A DNA stretch of 15,819 bases, taken from positions 1-15,819 of the forward strand of contig CAUHLX010000016.1 in the NCBI GenBank assembly GCA_959606705.1. Direction: 5' to 3'. The notes under the pieces are model-generated. The model did no database searches and was not told the DNA's origin. It saw only the letters and a list, made by a program, of their open reading frames with translations. A program made the position numbers and the translations under genes. This DNA is from an uncultured Bacillota bacterium. GTDB lineage: Bacteria; Bacillota; Clostridia; Peptostreptococcales; Anaerovoracaceae. Shown here piece by piece: positions 5,385-12,852 of the stretch; position 1 is the stretch's first letter, and each line of letters starts with the position of its first letter.

Positions 5385-7574
5385 ATGGCATATGAGAAGG
5401 ACCCATACAATTTCGATAAATTAGATCAGGTTCCCGATTTCGCGATGCAGCCGGCGAAGGAAGCGCAGACGGAATCTTATGATCCGTCGGTGTATGAGAA
5501 GCTGTTTGCGGACGGAGCGGCCTTTGTACCGGCCAAGCCGGCGGAGGCGGAAATCGGGGAGACTGCCGGAGAGGCGGCCGAGGAGGCCGATGCCCCGGCG
5601 GAACCGGTCAATGGAATGGCGCCTGCGGAGGCGGTGGAGACCGTCGCGCCTGTGGACGCGCCTGAGGCGGAGTTTGCTTCGGAGCCGGCGGACGTCAAAC
5701 CGGTGGCGGAGCCTGTTTTCGCGCCGGCGGTCCAAGAAGCGGAGGATGCCGCACCGGTGGCGGCGGAGCCTGTCGAGGAGGAGCTTACGGAAGAAATTGC
5801 GCTGGTGGACGAAACGACGGAACGGTCGGCCGAGCTGGTCAGCGCGCCGGCAGAAGAGGCCGAACCGGTGAACACTCTTCCGATCAACGAGGAGATTCCC
5901 GCGGCTCCGATCACTGCCCCGGCGGCACCCGGCTCCGCGCCCAAAACCGTGCCGGCGAAAATCGTTCCCGTGGGCAGCGCCATGTTGACCAGCAATTTGA
6001 AAATGACGGATATCAAGCAGAAGCCGCAGATCCGGGTCTTTATTGAGGAAGACATTCTGGTGCCCGATGTGAAGCCCGACCTGGCGTCAATTTTATCCAT
6101 GGATGGCAAGCTCAAGCTGGCGGACAAAGAAATCTATACCGGCAACAACGGTGCCAGCACGTTGAAGCTGTCCGGCGACTTTATGCTGCAAACGCTGTAC
6201 ATTCCGGATCATCCGGGGGAAAATGAGCCCATCGTTTCCATCGAATCGCGAATTCCCTTCAAAGAGGAGTCCGAGATTAAGGCGGAACCCTATTCGGATA
6301 TTACGGTGATCCCTCAGCTGGAAAGCGTGGACTTTACGGTAGTCAACGAACGGAAATTCAAGGTGCGGGCTACGGTGGTCATCAACATTCGGGAGTATCG
6401 GGATCTGGATATCGCGCTGTTCTCCGGGATTCAGGGAGAAGAGCTGCAAATGCTCAAGGAGAAAATTCGCTTAACCGACGTGAGTCAGCGCAAGACGGAT
6501 ACCATCGAGATTCAGGAAGAGCTGCCGATGAAGGACAGCGCACCGGATATTGCCAAAATTCTGCGTTACGATGTCAACGTGGTGGAAAATCACAAGCAGG
6601 TGAATCGGGAAAAGGCCGTGATCAATGCTGCTGTTTACTGCAATGTCATGTATCTGGGCGAAGTGAAGAAAGAGGATGGGGATGACGTCCGGATCTGTCA
6701 GGAACCCATGTTCTATCAGGGAAAGACGGAGTTCACACAGTTTATTCGCCTGGAGGATGACGATGCACAGGCTCCCGCCGGAAGCCGGGTGCGATTCAAT
6801 CCCACCAGCGTCAGCATCGTTCCTAAGGAAAACGAGGAGGGACGCTTTAACGCCTTTGAGCTGTCTATGAATGTGGATACCAGTATCGAGCTTCTCAAGG
6901 ACGTGGAGGCGGAGATCGTTTCCGACGTGTATCATCACGAGAAGGAAATTCGCTACGACACCGATGAAGTGGGCTTGATGCATCTGTGCGGAAGCGGTAT
7001 GGCGGAGGTCTCCACCAGAGAAATTATCAACGTACCGGAGAAAAACGGCGTGGTGGACCGCGTGGTGTTCCTGTCGGGGAACATCACCGACGTCAAGCCT
7101 CAGATCGAAAATGGCCGGGTCGCGGTGGAAGGTGCGGTGACCATGAAAGTCATCTGCATGGGAACGGAAGAAAAGGCGGCGCCGTTCAGCCTGCGGCAGG
7201 AGCTGCCGTTCCGCTGTGTGATTGACGTTCCCGGCGCGGGTCCGGATATGAACGCGGACTGCGAGGTTGTCTTGAAAGAACTGTGGTTTGACAAGATCAA
7301 CAGCCGCCAGGTGGAAGTGAACGCGGGGATTTTGGTCAATTGCAGCGTAACGGATCAGGAGAAGCATCGGCTGATCAAAAATGTGAATTTCGTGGAGCTC
7401 CCGGACAGTGAGACGGAACGGCCGGGGATCGTACTCTACATCACCCGCCAAGGGGATAACCTTTGGAAAATCGCTAAGAAATATCGCACGACCATCGACG
7501 AAATCCGCAAGGTCAATGAGTTTGAAACGGACAGCGCAATCAAGCCGGGAACGAAGCTGCTGATCGTAAAATAG
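5385..7574 (+). CDS. sipL: SipL-like spore morphogenesis protein (SPOCS/DUF3794 domains plus C-terminal LysM)
   Basis: In C. difficile, SipL binds SpoIVA on the forespore surface and is needed for coat localisation. Here residues 200 to about 670 hold what look like three SPOCS (DUF3794) modules, beginning near 218 (VFIEEDILVPDVKPDL), near 377 (QEELPMKDSAPDIAKIL) and near 560 (the GNITDVKP strand series). Residues 683-729 are a LysM domain (YITRQGDNLWKIAKKY to the end). The organisation matches SipL, but the protein is 729 aa against roughly 520 in C. difficile. The extra length is an Ala/Glu/Pro-rich, acidic, low-complexity segment at about 47-192 after a short ordered N-terminus. No signal peptide is present, as expected for a mother-cell cytosolic protein. 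GGAGG ten bases upstream fixes the start. A sigma-E-like promoter precedes it. It could instead be another DUF3794/LysM spore protein; the neighbouring spoIIR makes SipL likely. Confidence 0.82.
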   Translation: MAYEKDPYNFDKLDQVPDFAMQPAKEAQTESYDPSVYEKLFADGAAFVPAKPAEAEIGETAGEAAEEADAPAEPVNGMAPAEAVETVAPVDAPEAEFASEPADVKPVAEPVFAPAVQEAEDAAPVAAEPVEEELTEEIALVDETTERSAELVSAPAEEAEPVNTLPINEEIPAAPITAPAAPGSAPKTVPAKIVPVGSAMLTSNLKMTDIKQKPQIRVFIEEDILVPDVKPDLASILSMDGKLKLADKEIYTGNNGASTLKLSGDFMLQTLYIPDHPGENEPIVSIESRIPFKEESEIKAEPYSDITVIPQLESVDFTVVNERKFKVRATVVINIREYRDLDIALFSGIQGEELQMLKEKIRLTDVSQRKTDTIEIQEELPMKDSAPDIAKILRYDVNVVENHKQVNREKAVINAAVYCNVMYLGEVKKEDGDDVRICQEPMFYQGKTEFTQFIRLEDDDAQAPAGSRVRFNPTSVSIVPKENEEGRFNAFELSMNVDTSIELLKDVEAEIVSDVYHHEKEIRYDTDEVGLMHLCGSGMAEVSTREIINVPEKNGVVDRVVFLSGNITDVKPQIENGRVAVEGAVTMKVICMGTEEKAAPFSLRQELPFRCVIDVPGAGPDMNADCEVVLKELWFDKINSRQVEVNAGILVNCSVTDQEKHRLIKNVNFVELPDSETERPGIVLYITRQGDNLWKIAKKYRTTIDEIRKVNEFETDSAIKPGTKLLIVK

Positions 7575-7582
7575 AAATCAAA

Positions 7583-7612
7583 GTATAAAATCAAAACGGT
7601 ATGGCAACCATG
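7583..7612 (+). promoter_or_regulatory. Sigma-F-like promoter for spoIIR
   Basis: GTATA (7583-7587) matches the sigma-F -35 consensus GYWTA. A 15-bp spacer is followed by GGCAACCATG (7603-7612), matching GGnRAnAnT at all fixed positions except one (C at 7609). Expected transcription start is near 7619, about 32 bases before the ATG. spoIIR is a known sigma-F target, so the site agrees with the gene. Confidence 0.6.
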
Positions 7613-7648
7613 AGAATAGAATCTCAAAGAAAAGGAGTTGTCATACCG
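7597..7648 (+). repeat. 12-bp inverted repeat spanning the spoIIR promoter -10 and translation start region
   Basis: CGGTATGGCAAC (7597-7608) pairs with GTTGTCATACCG (7637-7648) at all 12 positions, one being G-T. Inside the loop, TGAGA (7611-7615) pairs with TCTCA (7622-7626). The left arm overlaps the sigma-F -10; the right arm takes in the last base of AAAGGAG (7631-7637) and ends two bases before the ATG. No T-run follows, so it is not a terminator. Confidence 0.75.
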
Positions 7649-7650
7649 GG

Positions 7651-8379
7651 ATGAAACTGAAAAAGAAAGAACTGAAACTGCTGTTTTTAATCGCGCTGGC
7701 GGTGTTCGGATATTGTTCCTGGATTTTGCAGACCAGAGAAGCACAAGCGGGCGGAAGCCTTTCCAACGATGATTTTATCCGCTTTCACGTGATCGCCAAC
7801 AGTGATTCCGCCGAAGATCAGGCCTTAAAGCTGAAGGTGCGGGACGGTCTGCTGGCCGCCATCAACGAGGATATGGCGGTGGAAGCTCAGACGGCGGCGG
7901 GAGCCGAGCCGGTTTCTCTGGACATCGACAGCTCCAGAGAATATATTCGGGGACATCTGGCGGAGATCGAGAGAACGGCTCGGGGAATCCTTCGGGAGAA
8001 CGGCTGTGACTACGGGGTAAAGGCTAATTTAGGCGTCCGCTGGATTCCGGAAAAAACCTATGGGAACCTCACGTTTCCGGCAGGGAATTACCAGGCGCTG
8101 AACGTGACCATCGGCTCGGGAGACGGCCAGAATTGGTGGTGCGTGCTGTTTCCCCCGCTCTGCCTGATCGATCCGGATTCGCCCCAGGCGGCGGCCGAGG
8201 CTTATGACGCCACGGACGCGGCAAAGGTGTTTTCCCAGGCAGGTGCCAATGTGGACGGTTTTTACAGTCAGGCGCTGCTCGACGATAAGTACAAGGAATT
8301 GCTGAAGGCGGCGGAAGGAAAAGAACGGACTACGGTAAAGCTGAAGTTTAAAAGCGTCGAGCTGCTGAACCAGCTGTAG
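7651..8379 (+). CDS. spoIIR: Stage II sporulation protein R (SpoIIR)
   Basis: SpoIIR is made in the forespore, exported to the intermembrane space, and activates the protease SpoIIGA, which processes pro-sigma-E in the mother cell. The 242-aa protein has a basic N-terminus and a hydrophobic signal segment (9-26). The family signature IRFHVIANSDSAEDQALKLK follows at 43-62 and continues as VRD. The conserved segment after 110 (NGCDYGVKANLGVRWIPEKT) and the PAGNYQALNVTIGSGDGQNWW region are also typical. The ribosome binding site AAAGGAG (7631-7637) is 13 bases from the ATG, longer than usual, with no better start in frame. A sigma-F-like promoter and an inverted repeat lie directly upstream. The gene is followed by a strong terminator. 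Identification is secure. Confidence 0.95.
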   Translation: MKLKKKELKLLFLIALAVFGYCSWILQTREAQAGGSLSNDDFIRFHVIANSDSAEDQALKLKVRDGLLAAINEDMAVEAQTAAGAEPVSLDIDSSREYIRGHLAEIERTARGILRENGCDYGVKANLGVRWIPEKTYGNLTFPAGNYQALNVTIGSGDGQNWWCVLFPPLCLIDPDSPQAAAEAYDATDAAKVFSQAGANVDGFYSQALLDDKYKELLKAAEGKERTTVKLKFKSVELLNQL

Positions 8380-8410
8380 GGTCAGAAGAGACCAGGAACA
8401 ATCGGCAGGG

Positions 8411-8459
8411 TCCGAGGACATCCCGAAAGGGGATGCCCCTCGGGTCCTTTTCTTTTTTT
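8411..8459 (+). terminator. Strong intrinsic terminator after spoIIR
   Basis: CCGAGG-A-CATCCC (8412-8424) pairs with GGGATG-CC-CCTCGG (8430-8443) in two six-bp GC-rich blocks, the outer flanks GG/CC adding more. The loop is about five bases. TTTTCTTTTTTT follows (8448-8459). Confidence 0.85.
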
Positions 8460-8490
8460 CTGCCGCCTAGCGTATGCATATGAGGTATTT

Positions 8491-8501
8491 TATGATAAAA
8501 T
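8491..8501 (+). promoter_or_regulatory. Weak promoter candidate for the AEC transporter
   Basis: TATGATAAAAT contains two overlapping -10-like hexamers (TATGAT, TAAAAT) about 40 bases before the ATG. No good -35 lies 16-18 bases upstream. A promoter is expected here because a strong terminator precedes the gene. Confidence 0.3.
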
Positions 8502-8534
8502 TCAGGGAGATTGAAAGAAAGGTCGTTTGAATTC

Positions 8535-9473
8535 ATGTTAGTAATGCTAGGGAAAATCGTGTCGATGTTCAGCATTGTGCTGGTGGGCTACGGTTCCAGC
8601 CGGGTGGGCTGGCTGCCTTCCGTATCCGGGAAATATTTGTCCAATCTTCTGGTGAACGTGTCCGCGCCCTGCGTGATCGTGGTTACCATGAGCGAACAGG
8701 TGCTGAACGAGGAGTCCGGCGGGATCGCCCTGCAGGTGTCCGTGGTTTCACTGGCGCTTTACCTGCTGAGTACGTTGATCGGCACGACACTGGTAAAGAT
8801 TTTTAAGATTCCGATTGACAAACAAGGGGTATATGTATTCTGTCTGACTTACAGCAACAATGGGTTTCTGGGACTGCCGGTGGCCTTGGCGGTGTTCGGC
8901 GCCGCGGGACTGTTTCCCATGGCCATCAGCAACATGATCATGGGCATCTGTATTTACACCATCGGTCTGGTGACCATTACCATGGGGCTGGGGGCCGAAC
9001 GAGGGATAAAGGAATCGCTGAAGGCGATGATCAACGTTCCCATGGTTTCCTGCTTGGCGGGATTGGTGCTGTTTCTGTTCCAGATCCGGCTGCCGTCTCT
9101 GCTGTCGGATTTCATGAACCTGCTGGGAAATATGATGGTTCCGCTGTCCATGATCATCATCGGCGTGCAGCTGGCGGAGAACGGGATTCTTCACACGGTG
9201 AAGCAGAAAAATTTGTATCTGATCGCTTTTCTGCGTCTGGTGGCGCTCCCCGTCGCGGTGTTTTTGATTCTGCTGCCATTCGGGCTGTCCCCCATCGTAG
9301 TGGCTGTCATGACTTTGACCGCGGCACTGCCTCCGGCCGCGCTGGCTTCAATCTTGACGGAGCTGCACGAGGGGAATGTTCCGCTGGCGGCGGGATGTGT
9401 TTCGCTGGGAACGTTTTTCTCACTGTTTACCGTGCCGGTGGTCTGTTTTCTGCTGGCCCTATATATGGGATAA
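8535..9473 (+). CDS. AEC (auxin efflux carrier) family transporter
   Basis: AEC carriers are ten-helix inner-membrane proteins; bacterial members often move malonate, malate or other small organic acids. This 312-aa protein is hydrophobic throughout. It has the N-terminal pattern LVGYGSSRVGWLP, then LLVNVSAPCVIVVTM, and the conserved YSNNGFLGLPVALAVFG segment near 106-122. The second half repeats the pattern, with MMVPLSMIIIGVQLAE as the typical start of the C-terminal bundle. The substrate cannot be read. I chose ATG 8535, with AAAGG at 8518-8522 upstream. An in-frame TTG at 8511 has its purine box directly abutting it and adds eight charged residues that do not fit the family. A terminator before it and a 42-bp gap after it leave open whether the next gene is co-transcribed. 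Confidence 0.9.
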   Translation: MLVMLGKIVSMFSIVLVGYGSSRVGWLPSVSGKYLSNLLVNVSAPCVIVVTMSEQVLNEESGGIALQVSVVSLALYLLSTLIGTTLVKIFKIPIDKQGVYVFCLTYSNNGFLGLPVALAVFGAAGLFPMAISNMIMGICIYTIGLVTITMGLGAERGIKESLKAMINVPMVSCLAGLVLFLFQIRLPSLLSDFMNLLGNMMVPLSMIIIGVQLAENGILHTVKQKNLYLIAFLRLVALPVAVFLILLPFGLSPIVVAVMTLTAALPPAALASILTELHEGNVPLAAGCVSLGTFFSLFTVPVVCFLLALYMG

Positions 9474-9515
9474 AGCCGTTAAACTTCGTTTCGATAAAGA
9501 GAGGGGGAACCTGAA

Positions 9516-11327
9516 ATGAGTGAAGATAAAAAGGAATTTGGAGCTGTTTTGGAAAAGCTGGATCAATGGCTGGCGCAGGAGGACCTGGAGCCGGAGCTGC
9601 GGGCCGAGCTGCTGGAGTTGAAGGAGGGAGCGGACCGGAATCCTCGGGATTCTCAGGCACTCGAGGAGATCTACGATCGGTTTTACAAGGACCTGGAGTT
9701 CGGAACCGGCGGGTTGAGAGGTGTTCTGGGCGCGGGAACCAACCGAATGAACATTTACAGTGTGCGGCGGGCAACTCAAGGGCTGGCCGATTATGTGAAC
9801 GCTTACTATGGGAAAGGAACGCCCGGGTCCGCGGGGAGCCGTCCGGCGGTGGCAATTTCCTACGACAGCCGGATCCGCTCGGATCAGTTCGCCAAAGAGG
9901 CGGCGGAAACCATGGCTGCAAACGGCATCGATGTGTATCTGTACGACGAGCTGATGCCTACGCCGGCGCTGTCCTTCGCGGTGCGCTATTTTCACTGCTG
10001 TGCGGGGGTTATGGTGACCGCCAGCCACAATCCGGCCAAATACAACGGTTACAAGGTATATAACGAGGAAGGCTGTCAGATGACGCTGGACGCGGCGGCA
10101 GAGGTGCTGGGGCTGGTGGAACGTCACGCTTTCTTCGAGGAACGTCCTAAGACGGAGCGCGCAGGCCAAATCACCATGATTTCCGACGAAGCGGTGCTGG
10201 CCTTTCTGGACGCGGTTCAATCGGAAAGCACCAAGGTGCCTTGCGGAGATTTGAAGGTGGTTTACACCCCGCTCAACGGCGCCGGCAACCGCTGTGTGCG
10301 TGCCATTCTCTCTCGGATCGGAGTGACGGACGTGACGCCGGTGGCGGAGCAGGAGCAGCCGGATGGGAATTTTCCTACCTGTCCCTACCCCAATCCGGAA
10401 AAGAAGGAAGCGCTGGTCAAAGGCTTGGAGCTGTGCCAGCGCCTGGAGCCTAAGCCCGATCTGCTGCTGGCCACGGACCCGGACTGTGATCGGGTGGGAA
10501 TCGCGGTTCTTCACCAGGGGGAATACCTGCTGCTGTCGGGGAATGAAGTAGGAGTGCTGCTTCTGGATTTCCTTTGCCGGATCAGAGGGGAGGCGCCGGA
10601 AGGGGTACGGCCTCTGCCGAAAGCTCCTTTGGCGGTCAAGACCATCGTTACCACCAAGATGGCCTCCGCGGTGGCGGAGCATTACGGCGTGGAGATGATC
10701 GACGTGCTCACCGGATTTAAATTCATCGGGGAACAGATCGGTTTCCTGGAACGCAAAGGACAGGAGGACCGTTACATCTTCGGTTATGAGGAGAGCTACG
10801 GCTATCTGTCAGGTTCCTACGTGAGAGACAAGGACGCGGTGAACGGGTCCATGCTGATCTGTGAAATGACGGCTTTCTACAAGACCCGGGGCTTGACGCT
10901 GGCGGATCGGCTGGAAGAGCTGTACCAGGAGTACGGCTATTACGGAAACGATCTCCTGGATTTTGCTTTTGAAGGCGCGGCAGGAATGGAAACCATGAGA
11001 AACATCATGACGGGACTGCGGGAGCATCCTCGGGATACCGTGATCGGCAGACGGGTAACGGAGACGGCGGATTATCTCAAGTCGGTGCGGCTGCTGGCCG
11101 GGGAAAACGAAAACGTGGTACTGCGGGTGAAGAAGATCGAGCTTCCCAAGTCGGACGTGCTGGAATTCGTCTTGGAGGATGGCAGCAGCTTTATCGTGCG
11201 GCCCTCGGGAACGGAACCGAAGCTCAAGGTTTACTTGTCCGCAAAAGGCGGCAGCCGAGAGGAATCGGCAGAGATCATCGAGCAGTTGAAAAATGAAATC
11301 AAAGGATGGATCAAGGAATATGAGTAA
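9516..11327 (+). CDS. Alpha-D-phosphohexomutase (phosphoglucomutase/phosphomannomutase, PgcA-type)
   Basis: It interconverts hexose 1- and 6-phosphates through a phosphoserine enzyme and so feeds UDP-glucose and cell-envelope sugars. All four family motifs are present: the phosphoserine loop TASHNP (168-173, Ser170), the metal loop DPDCDR (321-326), the sugar loop GYEESYG (423-429, equivalent to GEESxG), and the phosphate loop RPSGTEPK (562-569). The 603-aa length and the EFGTGGLRG motif (61-69) match the long PgcA-type enzymes of Firmicutes, not the shorter GlmM. Whether glucose or mannose is preferred cannot be told. GAGGGGG (9501-9507) lies eight bases from the ATG. The stop codon overlaps the Hsp33 start by 8 nt (ATGAGTAA), so the two are translationally coupled. 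Confidence 0.95.
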   Translation: MSEDKKEFGAVLEKLDQWLAQEDLEPELRAELLELKEGADRNPRDSQALEEIYDRFYKDLEFGTGGLRGVLGAGTNRMNIYSVRRATQGLADYVNAYYGKGTPGSAGSRPAVAISYDSRIRSDQFAKEAAETMAANGIDVYLYDELMPTPALSFAVRYFHCCAGVMVTASHNPAKYNGYKVYNEEGCQMTLDAAAEVLGLVERHAFFEERPKTERAGQITMISDEAVLAFLDAVQSESTKVPCGDLKVVYTPLNGAGNRCVRAILSRIGVTDVTPVAEQEQPDGNFPTCPYPNPEKKEALVKGLELCQRLEPKPDLLLATDPDCDRVGIAVLHQGEYLLLSGNEVGVLLLDFLCRIRGEAPEGVRPLPKAPLAVKTIVTTKMASAVAEHYGVEMIDVLTGFKFIGEQIGFLERKGQEDRYIFGYEESYGYLSGSYVRDKDAVNGSMLICEMTAFYKTRGLTLADRLEELYQEYGYYGNDLLDFAFEGAAGMETMRNIMTGLREHPRDTVIGRRVTETADYLKSVRLLAGENENVVLRVKKIELPKSDVLEFVLEDGSSFIVRPSGTEPKLKVYLSAKGGSREESAEIIEQLKNEIKGWIKEYE

Positions 11328-12249
11328 AGCGTTGATCGCATTGGATAAAAGCGGGTCGTTCCGGGTATACCTGGGATTGACCACGGAATTGGCCAAGGAG
11401 GCGGGGAACATTCATCAGCCTTCCCCGCTGGGAATGGCCGGGCTTTCCCGGGTTCTGACCGGCTCCGGCTTGATGGGCCTGATGCTGTTGAAAAACCCCG
11501 AGGACAAGCTGACGGTACAGTTTAAAGGAGAGGGGCCGGCCAGAGAGATCCTGGCCACGGCAAACGGGGATGGCAAAGTGAAGGGCTACATTGCCAATCC
11601 TCAGGTGGAGCTGCCGTTGAAGAAAAACGGGGGTCCGGACGTGGGAGGATCCCTGGGGATCGGTTTGCTGACCGTGATCCGGGACGCCGGGATGAGAGAG
11701 CCTTACGTGGGGAAGATCGCTTTGGTCAGCGGTGAAATCGCCGAGGATCTGACCATGTACTTCTTCGTGTCCGAGCAGCAGTCCACTTCGGTGGCGCTGG
11801 GAGAGAAAATCGGAACGGACGGAACGGTGGAAGCGGCCGGAGGTATGATCATTCAGATGATGCCGGACGCTAGCGCGGACTGCGTGGATGCTCTGGAAGC
11901 TCTGATCGACGGGCTGCCTTCCTTTTCTTCTCTGCTGACGGAGGCGCAGGAGGAGGGGCAGCGGTCGCCCGTGAAGAGCGAAACCGCCGCGCTGGACTGG
12001 CTGCTGCTGCGGATTTTCGGCGGCCTGCCGCCGGAATACGGAATGGAAACATTGGAATACCGGGAGCTGGAATGGGAATGCGATTGTTCCGAAGAGCGTT
12101 TGGAGCAGGTGGTCATGAGTATTGGGAAAAAGGATCTTACCGAGATTTTAGAGGAGGACGGACAAGCCGAGCTGGTCTGCCAGTTCTGCCGTAAGGCCTA
12201 TCTCTTTGACCGGGAGCATTTGCAGCGGCTGCTGGCCGAGCTGCGGTGA
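11320..12249 (+). CDS. hslO: Redox-regulated holdase chaperone Hsp33
   Basis: Hsp33 protects cytosolic proteins during oxidative stress. In reducing conditions four cysteines bind zinc; oxidation releases it and activates the chaperone. The 309-aa sequence has the conserved N-terminal segment (ALDKSGSFRVYLGLTTEL), the GGxxG segment GGSLGIGLLTVIRD (109-122) and YVGKIALVSGEIAEDL (129-144). The zinc site is C254-x-C256 and C287-x2-C290, so the switch is intact. I chose ATG 11320 because family members begin a few residues before ALIALDKS; the upstream ATG at 11293 would add nine residues lying inside the phosphohexomutase frame. AAAGGATGG (11301-11309) is the likely ribosome binding site, and coupling through the 8-nt overlap is likely. 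Its place in an anaerobe suggests a role in surviving oxygen exposure. Confidence 0.95.
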   Translation: MSKALIALDKSGSFRVYLGLTTELAKEAGNIHQPSPLGMAGLSRVLTGSGLMGLMLLKNPEDKLTVQFKGEGPAREILATANGDGKVKGYIANPQVELPLKKNGGPDVGGSLGIGLLTVIRDAGMREPYVGKIALVSGEIAEDLTMYFFVSEQQSTSVALGEKIGTDGTVEAAGGMIIQMMPDASADCVDALEALIDGLPSFSSLLTEAQEEGQRSPVKSETAALDWLLLRIFGGLPPEYGMETLEYRELEWECDCSEERLEQVVMSIGKKDLTEILEEDGQAELVCQFCRKAYLFDREHLQRLLAELR

Positions 12250-12254
12250 GGACC

Positions 12255-12316
12255 GGCAAGCTGAAAGAACGGAGGCCGCCGGGCTGCCGGAGGGGAAGCC
12301 CTTTGGAGCGCTTGCC
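12255..12316 (+). other. Potential structured RNA region after the Hsp33 gene
   Basis: GGCAAGC (12255-12261) can pair with GCTTGCC (12310-12316), enclosing a GC-rich stretch in which GGGCT (12281-12285) can pair with AGCCC (12297-12301). No T-run follows, so it is not a normal intrinsic terminator. It may simply be a 3' untranslated structure. Nothing else was found in this part of the 144-bp gap apart from the promoter described separately. Confidence 0.3.
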
Positions 12317-12320
12317 TTGA

Positions 12321-12346
12321 TTTGGGCCCTTGAAATTTAGCCCAAA
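12321..12346. promoter_or_regulatory. Inverted repeat flanking the -35 box, possible operator
   Basis: TTTGGGC (12321-12327) and GCCCAAA (12340-12346) are perfect 7-bp arms with a 12-bp centre that contains the -35 hexamer of the following promoter. The placement suits a repressor or activator dimer. It could also fold as an RNA hairpin, but no T-run follows. Confidence 0.4.
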
Positions 12347-12358
12347 GTAAGATAAAAT
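12330..12358 (+). promoter_or_regulatory. Sigma-A-type promoter for the DUF1934/S41 protease operon
   Basis: TTGAAA (12330-12335) and TAAAAT (12353-12358) are 17 bp apart, each with one mismatch to the consensus. Transcription would start near 12365, 29 bases before the ATG. This is the best vegetative promoter in the window. Confidence 0.65.
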
Positions 12359-12393
12359 GAGCGTTCAGAAGTCAGAAAGGACTGGGATTTGAC

Positions 12394-12828
12394 ATGAAGG
12401 ATATTATGCTGAAGATCACAGGACGGCAGATCTCCGCCAAGGAGGCGGAAGACGAACAGAAGATGGAGTTCGTCACCGAGGGCCGGTATTATGAAAAAGA
12501 CGACGCGGTTTATCTGCTCTACGAAGAGAGTGAGTTTTCCGGGATGGAGGGCTGCACCACCAGCCTGAAAATCAGCGGGGACAAGGTCCGCATGAAGCGT
12601 TACGGGGATTCCATTTCCCTGGATATGGCGATAGATTTTGAAAAGGGAAAGCGATTCAAGGGGTTCTATGACACGCCCTTTGGGGCCATTGAGATGGAGG
12701 TTCTCACCAACGACGTGGTGAACCGGATTCAAAGAGAAGACGGCAAGGGTTCGCTGGATATCGATTATCACATTTGTCTCCGGGGCCTTTCCGAGGGTCG
12801 GAGCGTGTTAAATATTGAAATTATGTAG
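12394..12828 (+). CDS. DUF1934 family protein (YwiB-like beta-barrel)
   Basis: This small (144 aa) cytosolic protein matches the DUF1934 family, known in Firmicutes as YwiB-like and with no established function. The signature segments are YEESEFSGMEGCTTSLKI (45-62), VRMKRYG near 67-73, KRFKGFYDTPFGAIEMEVLT (87-106) and the closing LDIDYHICL (124-132). The fold is expected to be a calycin-like barrel. AGAAAGG (12374-12380) precedes the ATG. It starts an operon, with only 24 bp to the protease gene, and has a good sigma-A promoter. I see no signal peptide or catalytic motif. Whether it works with the protease is not known; the spacing only shows shared transcription. Confidence 0.85.
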   Translation: MKDIMLKITGRQISAKEAEDEQKMEFVTEGRYYEKDDAVYLLYEESEFSGMEGCTTSLKISGDKVRMKRYGDSISLDMAIDFEKGKRFKGFYDTPFGAIEMEVLTNDVVNRIQREDGKGSLDIDYHICLRGLSEGRSVLNIEIM

Positions 12829-12852
12829 TGGAAAAGGGGGCTGGGAGTTGTA

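Noticed and set aside
5477..6127. Ser/Ala-rich 216-codon - strand frame
   Set aside because: It is the antisense of the Ala/Glu/Pro-rich region of the SipL-like gene; the composition follows from that repeat.
11293..11319. Upstream ATG for Hsp33
   Set aside because: No ribosome binding site at proper distance; the added residues are unlike Hsp33 N-termini.
4181..12358. Shared GATAAAA string before ispE, the AEC gene and the DUF1934 gene
   Set aside because: Explained by ordinary -10 boxes being AT-rich; alignment of -35 boxes differs between the three, so no common special promoter is supported.
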